The position numbers and the translations under genes are program-made. The notes beneath the pieces were generated by a model, which worked only from the letters and a program-made list of their open reading frames with translations, searched no databases and was not told the DNA's origin. This document shows, piece after piece, positions 1 to 5,962 of a DNA stretch of 7,356 nucleotides (positions are counted from its first letter, which is position 1; the number at the start of each line of letters is the position of its first letter). This stretch comes from Alphaproteobacteria bacterium UBA685 (GTDB lineage Bacteria > Pseudomonadota > Alphaproteobacteria > Puniceispirillales > Puniceispirillaceae): NCBI GenBank assembly GCA_002299005.1, contig DBMZ01000046.1, positions 3,806 through 11,161 of the forward strand, given 5' to 3'.

Positions 1-1260
1 TGGCTCATCAAGAACTGGCTTTTCAGCCGCCTCTTTGACCTTATCCGCCAAAGCCTTATCCGCTAGGCTCTTATCTGCTGGCACAGGCGGACGCTTTTTC
101 GGCTTTGCGATAGCAACAACCGTCTCAGCTTCTTTCACCTCAGCCTCTTGCTTCTTTTCTTCAATCGCCTCTGCCAAGCCAGCCACATCGAGCGTCTTAT
201 TGGCATCATCGATCACGATATTTTCAACCACTTGCGTATCGGCAACCACAGGGCGCGGGCGGATGGTTTGGGCAAGGGTCGCATTTTGCGCTTGGCCGAT
301 TTGGCCATCTTGCGATTGCGGCTCAACACGCACCGTTATTTGCGTGCCAATATCCTTGGCACCAAGACGATAGCGCGGCCCATTCTCACCCTTAATGACG
401 ATATTATCACGCAGCCAAATAAAGCTGGTACCAGCTTCCACATCGCCGTCATTCTCATCAATAAAGCGATAGGTGGCGACCAGCTCTTCACCTGTCTGCG
501 CGGCACCTTCAATGGCAAGCCCTTCGATGCGCGGCGGATAATTTGCCGCCAAGATGGTGGTATTCACACGCGCTGTCTGGCTATCCGCAAGCGCGGTATC
601 GCCGCCTTCATAAATCAAATTCGCGGCAATTTGCGCCCCAACATCTTGGCGTTGCAGACGATAGCGGCTTTTATTCGCCCCTTCAATCGGCTGGCCATCT
701 CTTGTCCATTGCAGACGCAATTTGCCGCCGCCAGACTGATAGGCACGCTCATTCACCGCATAACGCGCAATCAGCTCACCGCCTTCTATTGCCGTGCCGA
801 GAATTTCTAGCGCTGTTATAACCGCGCCACTTGGCGGGGAGACCAACGGCAAAAGCACCGTTATCTCAGGCGCCGCCTTGGGAGCACCTGCGGTGGTAAC
901 GCGCAACGATAAAACACCATCTTCGGCCGTTGGCAAGACAGATATCTGGCGCACATCAAGGCCCAACGCCGCGATTTCACGCGCGATCTCATCTGTGATC
1001 ACCGCCAAATAAGACGAGGTCACACAGCCTGCTTGAAACTGGTTTGATAATTGTGCTTGGCGTGCTTGCGGCCATGAAAAATCATAGGAAATCTGCAGAT
1101 AACGCGCTGGCGTCTGGCCATCTGTCTCACATTGTTGCGCGGCAGCTGCGCTAAATGAGGCGCCCGTCACCATAAGGCCTGTCAAAAGACCTGTTTGCAA
1201 GACACGCGTGAAGGCGAGAGGCAAAAGAGATTTATGTTTTAATTTATCAAATAAAAACAA
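1..1260 (-). CDS. Exported protein with POTRA-like domain and two Ig-like (AIR9/A9-type) repeats; C-terminus off window
   Basis: This frame stays open for exactly 420 codons from a TTG at 1260 to the window edge, so the stop codon is missing. Numbering from that TTG, residues 6-41 form a signal peptide: basic KLKHK, then a hydrophobic run ending SAAAA. Residues 44-125 carry two cysteines (C44, C79) and a stretch from C79 to G125 (ITDEIAREI, LGLDV, DGVLSLRV) that resembles the POTRA_2 fold of TpsB transporters. Residues about 142-240 and 243-335 are two copies of an Ig-like module. Their Trp (W185/W282), YRL (Y200/Y297) and DVG/DIG (D206/D303) motifs are all 97 residues apart, like the AIR9/A9 Ig domains. 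Residues 340-420 are Lys/Glu/Ala-rich with LADK repeats, probably a linker. The start is uncertain. The first ATG in frame (1173) leaves too short a signal peptide, and no good ribosome-binding site precedes any candidate. An in-frame TAG lies just upstream. The domain names are from memory and function is unknown. Confidence 0.75.
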   Translation of the reverse strand, partial: MFLFDKLKHKSLLPLAFTRVLQTGLLTGLMVTGASFSAAAAQQCETDGQTPARYLQISYDFSWPQARQAQLSNQFQAGCVTSSYLAVITDEIAREIAALGLDVRQISVLPTAEDGVLSLRVTTAGAPKAAPEITVLLPLVSPPSGAVITALEILGTAIEGGELIARYAVNERAYQSGGGKLRLQWTRDGQPIEGANKSRYRLQRQDVGAQIAANLIYEGGDTALADSQTARVNTTILAANYPPRIEGLAIEGAAQTGEELVATYRFIDENDGDVEAGTSFIWLRDNIVIKGENGPRYRLGAKDIGTQITVRVEPQSQDGQIGQAQNATLAQTIRPRPVVADTQVVENIVIDDANKTLDVAGLAEAIEEKKQEAEVKEAETVVAIAKPKKRPPVPADKSLADKALADKVKEAAEKPVLDEP

Positions 1261-1416
1261 ACGAATAACCGACTAATTAAGGGCGCAATGCATCACTCAC
1301 CAGCACAGACTAACCAAAAGGCTAGACTATGCTTTAGTTTATGCTAAAATTTGACCTAATAAGCAAGTTTATACTAATAAACAAGCAGTTAAAGACGCAC
1401 GCACCCCCACCAGTGA

Positions 1417-1453
1417 TTTTACATATGGGTGGTTTTACATATGGGTGGTTTTA
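1417..1453. repeat. 16-bp tandem direct repeat, 2.3 copies
   Basis: The unit TTTTACATATGGGTGG occurs perfectly at 1417-1432 and 1433-1448, and a third, partial copy (TTTTA) runs to 1453. It lies 65-101 bp upstream of the zinc-ribbon gene start. Each copy contains the palindrome CATATG. A 16-bp period is about one and a half helical turns, so tandem regulator sites or simple replication slippage are both possible. Confidence 0.85.
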
Positions 1454-1465
1454 ACACAGCACTTC

Positions 1466-1490
1466 ATGCCTCATGATAAATGCGAGGCAT
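1466..1490 (+). other. Small hairpin in the leader of the zinc-ribbon gene
   Basis: ATGCCTC (1466-1472) pairs perfectly with GAGGCAT (1484-1490) around an 11-nt loop, giving a 7-bp stem. It ends 27 bp before the ATG at 1518. There is no T tract, so it is not a terminator. It may be a leader structure or a dyad operator, or chance. Confidence 0.35.
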
Positions 1491-1517
1491 AACCGCAGTA
1501 AGGTAGCATAAGTTCGC

Positions 1518-2414
1518 ATGGCAGACATGAGTGAAACACAAGATGATGTAATGGCAACAGCCCCTATCTTTCAGGGCGCGTCTGTATGCCCATCCTGTGC
1601 GAATAGCGGTGAATTTGATTTGCCTGATGATACAGGCAGCTTTGAGATCGCCTGTTATGACTGCGCGCATATTTATGAAATTGACGCGCATGAGGCGATT
1701 AATCTAGCCGCCATACATGGCGCCACAACAACAGATACAGCACCAGAAATAGACGATGCTAAGAGCGCGATAGCGGTGCAATGCCTGACATGCGGCAATG
1801 AAATCTCAGCAGATGAAGAGGCGTTATCATCAGATGATGCGATGCTTGCCTGCCCGCATTGTCACCCTGAAATATCTATAGCAGATGACATTGCGGCTGA
1901 GCCTGCGCAAGATGATATTGATTTAGAGACACCGACGCGCTTTTCTGATGCGACGCGTCTTGCGCCCTTGCCGCAAAAATCAGCCAGCGGCAAAACAGGC
2001 ATCATCCTTGTCTCTATTTTGTCGGCTGGCTTGGTTGTCACGGCCGCGATGGTCGCCCTTGGCCTCTATTTCTTGACCTTGCGCACAGATTCAGACGTCT
2101 CGCGCTATATTGAGGCGAATATCCTGCAATTGGCGCCTGCTGAATTTACCGTCGACCAAGCGACCTATGAGGTCAGCGAGACAGAGCTTGGCAAATCATT
2201 GCTTGTGACGATTTCGGTTGGCAATAAAGGGCAGGTCGAAGGCACGCCTGAAGAGATGAAAATTGTGCTTGTTGATGCGCAAAACAACCCGCTTGTCTCA
2301 TGGCCTTTAGATACAGCTGGTCAAATCATCGCCCCTGGCGAGACTACCCAGCTTTATACCAGATTATTTGAGCCACCAGCCAATTTTGCCAATCTGCAAG
2401 TCTTTGTGCGCTAG
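1518..2414 (+). CDS. Double zinc-ribbon membrane protein with DUF3426 domain
   Basis: The product is 298 residues. It has two four-cysteine zinc ribbons: C24/C27 with C46/C49 (CPSC, CYDC) and C89/C92 with C112/C115 (CLTC, CPHC). A linker rich in Asp, Glu and Ala follows, then one transmembrane helix at about 161-188, preceded by basic residues. Residues about 195-298 form a beta-rich domain with the pattern of DUF3426 (VGNKGQ, VLVDAQNNPLVSWPL, IAPGETTQLYTR). The order MJ0042-type zinc ribbon, one helix, DUF3426 is a known family, common in alphaproteobacteria and of unknown function. By the positive-inside rule the ribbons should be cytoplasmic and the C-terminal domain periplasmic. Family members usually carry one ribbon, so the second is unusual. 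The start is taken as the first ATG. M4 and M12 are alternatives, because a TAAGG lies 14 bp upstream, rather far for a ribosome-binding site. It converges on the M48 protease gene with 11 bp between stops. Confidence 0.88.
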   Translation: MADMSETQDDVMATAPIFQGASVCPSCANSGEFDLPDDTGSFEIACYDCAHIYEIDAHEAINLAAIHGATTTDTAPEIDDAKSAIAVQCLTCGNEISADEEALSSDDAMLACPHCHPEISIADDIAAEPAQDDIDLETPTRFSDATRLAPLPQKSASGKTGIILVSILSAGLVVTAAMVALGLYFLTLRTDSDVSRYIEANILQLAPAEFTVDQATYEVSETELGKSLLVTISVGNKGQVEGTPEEMKIVLVDAQNNPLVSWPLDTAGQIIAPGETTQLYTRLFEPPANFANLQVFVR

Positions 2415-2425
2415 GGATTATACGT

Positions 2426-3253
2426 CTAGTCGGCACAATAAAGCGGGTTGCAAATAAGCGCCGCTTGCCAATCCTCTGCCGCGCGCAAACCCGCTAGCTT
2501 TTGTGCCATCACAGACAGCCTTTTTGCACGCGCATCATCGGGCGGGTGCGTGCTTGTGAACAGGTCAAATTTCGGGCGATGCGCGACCCCAGATAAGGTC
2601 TCCCAAATCTCAGCCGCTTTGCGCGGATCATAGCCCGCAAGGCTGGCATATAACAGCCCGACCATATCTGCCTCATATTCAGATTCAATCGCATAAAAGC
2701 CTGCCAAATTGGCTTCCTCATTATGGCGGTGCGACAAGTTCACAACATCGCGGCTGATAGATTCCACCGCATGTGAAGTCGCGATATGGGCAATTTCATG
2801 ACCGATAATAATCGCCAAACCATCATCTGATAGGCGCGAGGTCAGACCTGTATAAAACACAATCTCTAGCCCGCCCAAAGTATAGGCTTGGAACAAATCT
2901 CGCTCGATAAGAAGCGGTTTTAGCGCCATATTGGCCAGATGCGATCTTTGATGAACTTCGGCAAAAATACGTGCCAAGCGCACCGCCTCTGGCGCGCCCT
3001 CATCGACCAGCTCATAACCCTGCGATTGATAGGCGCCAAGCTTATCTTCCAAAGCTTGGCTCGCAAGCGCATTTTGCGTTAGCTGATCGCGCAAATGAAG
3101 CACCGCCGCGCTTGTCACGCGGTCTTGGCGCAAGGGCACAGATTCTGGCGCTTTGACAAGGCTAGGGGCGACCCCCACAGGTTCAATCTGTATGCCTGAT
3201 TGGCACGCAGCTAGCAAAAACGCGCCAACCAAAACAGGAATAATCACTCTCAT
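2426..3253 (-). CDS. M48 family zinc metalloprotease lipoprotein
   Basis: The 275-residue product begins with a lipoprotein signal peptide ending in the lipobox LAAC, so Cys17 should be lipidated and the protein anchored facing the periplasm. The catalytic motif HEIAH (152-156) gives two zinc ligands and the general base E153. The third ligand is expected at E192 in the ExEAD motif (192-196). STHPP (234-238) supplies the conserved His seen in BepA/LoiP-type members, where such proteases take part in outer-membrane quality control. The BepA TPR region is absent, so it is closer in size to LoiP/YcaL. Two cysteines near the C-terminus (C268, C273) could form a disulfide. The ATG is the natural start because the signal peptide begins there, though the ribosome-binding site is weak (an AGG about 13 bp upstream). 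It follows the dehydrogenase gene by 27 bp on the same strand and is probably co-transcribed. Substrate unknown. Confidence 0.93.
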   Translation of the reverse strand: MRVIIPVLVGAFLLAACQSGIQIEPVGVAPSLVKAPESVPLRQDRVTSAAVLHLRDQLTQNALASQALEDKLGAYQSQGYELVDEGAPEAVRLARIFAEVHQRSHLANMALKPLLIERDLFQAYTLGGLEIVFYTGLTSRLSDDGLAIIIGHEIAHIATSHAVESISRDVVNLSHRHNEEANLAGFYAIESEYEADMVGLLYASLAGYDPRKAAEIWETLSGVAHRPKFDLFTSTHPPDDARAKRLSVMAQKLAGLRAAEDWQAALICNPLYCAD

Positions 3254-3280
3254 AAAATAATTGAACCTGTCATCAAGACC

Positions 3281-4243
3281 TTAAGCGCGCCCTGTTGGGA
3301 TGACTTCATACCCTGCCTCTTCAGGCTCATCATCTAGGATATCCGCCGGAAACCCCGGGGCCGTGACATCAAGGCCGGCCGGCTCTTCATATCGCTTGAT
3401 GATATTCGGCGATAATTCGCGCGGGCCATATTTATCAATCGCTTCTTTGAATAATTTCACAAGCAAGGGTGATAATTCTAAATCAAGCCCTGCACGCTTT
3501 GCGACCTCATCAAACAGGCCGATATCTTTTAGCACCAAATCCATAGTGAAATTAATATCACGGCTACCATTCAGGATAACTTGGCTTTCGGTTTCATGCA
3601 CAAAGCTGTTGCCGCTTGATATTTTAATCGCCTCAAACGATGTGTTCAAATCCATACCAGCGGCCTTACAGGTCGTCAGCGCCTCGGCAACTGATACCAA
3701 ATTCGCGGTCGCCAGATAATTTGTGACAACTTTCAAAACAGACGCAGACCCAAGCGCGCCTGTATGCAATACACGCCGGCCCATCTTGGTCAGATACGGC
3801 AACATCTCCTCAAATACAGCGCGCTCACAACCCGCAAAAATCGCGATATTACCTGTCGCCGCGCGATGACAGCCACCTGAAACAGGACAATCAACCGCAT
3901 GACCACCGCGCTCTTGGACGATGGCACCAAGGCGCTTTACCTCGCCTTCATCTGTTGTGCTCATCTCGGCCCAAATCATGCCCTCGCGCATACCAGCCAA
4001 GATCCCATCCTCAGCTTCCATCACGGCCGCAGATATCGCAGGTGATGGCAGGCAAGTGATGATAATATCACAATTTTCTGCTAACGCCTTTGGGCTATCA
4101 GCCCATTTAGCACCCGCATCCAACAAAGGCTGTGCCGCGCTTTTATCAAGATCGCGGATGGTCAAATCAACCTTATTACGCAACAAAGTGCCCGCTAATT
4201 TAGCCCCAACATTCCCAAGGCCAATGAACCCAACTGATTTCAT
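3281..4243 (-). CDS. NAD-binding beta-hydroxyacid dehydrogenase (3-hydroxyisobutyrate dehydrogenase family)
   Basis: The product is 320 residues. It opens with a Rossmann fingerprint (GFIGLGNVG, 5-13). The second strand ends in an acidic residue (IRDLDK, D31), which favours NAD over NADP. The substrate-binding motif CPVSGG lies at 119-124. The catalytic lysine is expected at K171, with N175 four residues on (KVVTN). The LKD motif of the all-helical C-terminal domain is at 238-240. This family oxidises or reduces 3-hydroxyacids such as 3-hydroxyisobutyrate, tartronate semialdehyde/glycerate or related compounds. Motifs alone do not fix the substrate. A Pro/Asp/Glu-rich tail of about 35 residues (286-320) extends past the usual end of the family. 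It lies 78 bp downstream of pyruvate kinase on the same strand. That order fits a glycerate-forming role (glyoxylate to pyruvate), but no carboligase or glycerate kinase is visible. A strong ribosome-binding site fixes the start. Confidence 0.88.
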   Translation of the reverse strand: MKSVGFIGLGNVGAKLAGTLLRNKVDLTIRDLDKSAAQPLLDAGAKWADSPKALAENCDIIITCLPSPAISAAVMEAEDGILAGMREGMIWAEMSTTDEGEVKRLGAIVQERGGHAVDCPVSGGCHRAATGNIAIFAGCERAVFEEMLPYLTKMGRRVLHTGALGSASVLKVVTNYLATANLVSVAEALTTCKAAGMDLNTSFEAIKISSGNSFVHETESQVILNGSRDINFTMDLVLKDIGLFDEVAKRAGLDLELSPLLVKLFKEAIDKYGPRELSPNIIKRYEEPAGLDVTAPGFPADILDDEPEEAGYEVIPTGRA

Positions 4244-4250
4244 AAGAACG

Positions 4251-4259
4251 CCTCCCCTT
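4251..4259 (-). promoter_or_regulatory. Strong ribosome-binding site of the dehydrogenase gene
   Basis: Read on the minus strand, AAGGGGAGG lies 7 bp before the ATG at 4243. It is the best Shine-Dalgarno match in this minus-strand group and fixes the start. Confidence 0.75.
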
Positions 4260-4273
4260 ATGTTTTTATCACA

Positions 4274-4318
4274 TGCTATTCAGCCACTATATGGCCCTTA
4301 TCAATTTTACCAATAGCA
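4274..4318 (-). other. Possible nested stem-loop between pyruvate kinase and the dehydrogenase
   Basis: TGCTATT (4274-4280) is complementary to AATAGCA (4312-4318). An inner GCCA (4283-4286) can pair with TGGC (4292-4295) around a 5-nt loop. There is no T tract on either strand, so it does not look like an intrinsic terminator. It could be a processing or stability element in a shared transcript, but the inner stem is short and chance is possible. Confidence 0.25.
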
Positions 4319-4321
4319 ACC

Positions 4322-5728
4322 CTATAGGTCGACGACCCGCATAGAATTGGTAGAACCAGATTTACCGAAAGGAATGCCTGCGACAACAATAATTTGCTGT
4401 CCTGTATGACCTATTTTCTCGGCGAGGATTAAGCGACGCGCTTCTTCGACGGCTGTCTCATAGTCCGTTTCATCTTGCAGATAGCATCTAGCGCCCCACA
4501 ACATGCTCAATTTACGTTGCACATCTTGTTCAGGCGTCATCACCACAAGCGGCAATTGCGGGCGTTCTCTTGAGACGCGCACAGCTGTATTGCCTGTCGC
4601 GGTAAAGACCACCAAGGCCGCTGCCTCAATATCAACTGCCAATTTCACCGCCGCCTGTGCCACCGCATGATAGACAGATGGCTCGACCTGCAATTGCGCA
4701 GGCCCATCTTGCGGATGCTTGGCGATATGGCTTTCTGTGTTCGCCACAATACGCGCCATAATCGATACCGCCTCAAGCGGATAAGCACCAGCGGCTGTCT
4801 CGGCCGATAGCATCACCGTATCCGCGCCATCAAAGACCGCATTTGCCACATCAGAGGCTTCGGCTCTTGTTGGGGTTGGCGCTTCAATCATTGATTCAAG
4901 CATTTGTGTTGCGACCACCACAGGCTTGCCCACTTGGCGGCATTTGCGCAGTAATTTCTTTTGCACAGATGGCACAATCTCAGCTGGCAATTCGACGCCC
5001 AAATCACCGCGCGCGATCATAATCGCATCACTTGCCGCGATGATATCATCAATATCATCAAGCGCGGCTGGCTTTTCAATTTTGGACAACACAAAGGCGC
5101 GGCCTTTGACAATCGCCTTTGCCTCAATCACATCAGAGGCGCGTTGGACAAATGACAGCGCGATGCCGTCAACACCTTGGGCAAGCGCAAAATCCAAATC
5201 AGCCAAATCTTTTGGCGTTAATGGCTTTGTATCAAGCACCACATCTGGCACATTCACACCTTTGCGGCTTTTTAACGGGCCCCCTGTGATGACTTTGGCC
5301 GTAAACTCATCTTTGCCAACTTTGGTGACGGTTAGGCGCAATTTGCCATCATCCATCAAAATAGTCGTTTTCGGCAGAATCACCCGAAAAATATCTTCAT
5401 GCGGCAGATGAACTTGGCGATCATCACCTTCAATCTTATCGAGGGTGAAAATAAAATCTTGCCCCTCAACAAGGGTTACGCCGTCACGCACAGTGCCAAT
5501 GCGATATTTTGGCCCTTGCAAATCGGCGAGGATACCAATCGGACGCCCCATCTTAGCCTCAACCGCGCGCACTGTTTTAACGCGCGCCGCATGCTCTTCT
5601 TGCGTGCCATGACTAAAGTTCAGTCGCACCATGTTAACACCTGATTCCACTAGCTTTTCTAGCATATCGGCTTGGCCTGTTCTGTCGCCAATCGTGGCCA
5701 GAATTTTGGTACAATTCACATTCGACAT
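4322..5728 (-). CDS. pyk: Pyruvate kinase
   Basis: The 468-residue product is full length for bacterial pyruvate kinase. The enzyme makes pyruvate and ATP from phosphoenolpyruvate and ADP in the cytoplasm, the last step of glycolysis. Visible motifs are MVRLNFSHG (33-41), ADLQGPKYRIG (68-78), the PROSITE-type signature around SKIEKP (215-220) with catalytic K216 and metal-binding E218, ARGDLGVELP (239-248), and ATQMLESM (273-280). The effector-binding C-terminal domain spans about 345-468. The LQGPK form of the second motif is closer to E. coli PykA than to PykF, whose version is TKGPE. The B domain lies between about residues 75 and 165. The ATG at 5728 is supported by a GGGGGTGA run about 8 bp upstream on the minus strand. 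It is divergent from the binding-protein gene and heads a same-strand run with the dehydrogenase and the M48 lipoprotein. Confidence 0.97.
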   Translation of the reverse strand: MSNVNCTKILATIGDRTGQADMLEKLVESGVNMVRLNFSHGTQEEHAARVKTVRAVEAKMGRPIGILADLQGPKYRIGTVRDGVTLVEGQDFIFTLDKIEGDDRQVHLPHEDIFRVILPKTTILMDDGKLRLTVTKVGKDEFTAKVITGGPLKSRKGVNVPDVVLDTKPLTPKDLADLDFALAQGVDGIALSFVQRASDVIEAKAIVKGRAFVLSKIEKPAALDDIDDIIAASDAIMIARGDLGVELPAEIVPSVQKKLLRKCRQVGKPVVVATQMLESMIEAPTPTRAEASDVANAVFDGADTVMLSAETAAGAYPLEAVSIMARIVANTESHIAKHPQDGPAQLQVEPSVYHAVAQAAVKLAVDIEAAALVVFTATGNTAVRVSRERPQLPLVVMTPEQDVQRKLSMLWGARCYLQDETDYETAVEEARRLILAEKIGHTGQQIIVVAGIPFGKSGSTNSMRVVDL

Positions 5729-5962
5729 CCGTTATCACCCCCAATTTATGAAAACGTCTGATTTAAAGATGGGCGCATCATAGACCAGCCATTTAGCCAA
5801 AAGCAAGGAGCGCCCCTGATAAGACCTCATAATAAAATCAAAAATAGCAAGGAAACAATTTTCAGTTAGTCATTGAAATCTAAAGATGAGCTTATTAGTT
5901 TGGGAAGTAATGAGGTCCTATACAATGTAAGGGGGCTCGTAATTATTCTTGGGAGAGAAAAG
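5729..5962. other. Divergent intergenic region between pyruvate kinase and the binding protein
   Basis: This 234-bp region must hold promoters for both flanking genes. On the plus strand the best -10-like sequence is TACAAT (5921-5926, within TATACAAT), but the nearest -35-like TTGGGA (5900-5905) is only 15 bp away, so the promoter call is weak. GGGCGC (5771-5776) and GCGCCC (5810-5815) form a 6-bp inverted repeat with a 33-nt gap. I see no riboswitch or small gene. Confidence 0.4.
5951..5957 (+). promoter_or_regulatory. Ribosome-binding site that decides the binding-protein start
   Basis: GGGAGAG lies 5 bp before the ATG at 5963. It selects this start over an upstream in-frame TTG at 5873, which would put 30 mostly hydrophilic residues in front of an obvious signal peptide. 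Confidence 0.8.

Larger units (their letters stand above)
1261..1517. other. AT-rich divergent intergenic region
   Basis: This 257-bp stretch separates the left-end minus-strand gene from the plus-strand zinc-ribbon gene, so both promoters should lie here or just inside its edges. It is visibly richer in A and T than the flanking genes. It holds a degenerate repeated AGTTTATRCTAA motif (around 1336 and 1366, 30 bp apart), a 16-bp tandem repeat (1417-1453) and a small hairpin (1466-1490). I see no convincing coding frame, tRNA or riboswitch. No -35/-10 pair is clear enough to call as a promoter. Confidence 0.6.

Noticed and set aside
35..1012. Several open frames on the plus strand opposite the left-end gene (for example 148-810)
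   Set aside because: They lie opposite a continuous minus-strand frame whose translation has a signal peptide and repeated Ig-like motifs. Their own translations show no family features.
1336..1390. Degenerate AT-rich repeats (AGTTTATGCTAA, AGTTTATACTAA; AATAAGCAAG, AATAAACAAG)
   Set aside because: Too short and AT-rich to separate from chance. Spacing does not match a CRISPR array or an iteron origin.
5823..5917. 8-bp inverted repeat GACCTCAT / ATGAGGTC upstream of the binding protein
   Set aside because: The arms are 79 nt apart and an 8-bp match is expected about this often by chance in a region of this size.
5873..5962. N-terminal extension of the binding protein from TTG at 5873
   Set aside because: It would place 30 residues before a perfect signal peptide. 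The ATG at 5963 has a good ribosome-binding site.
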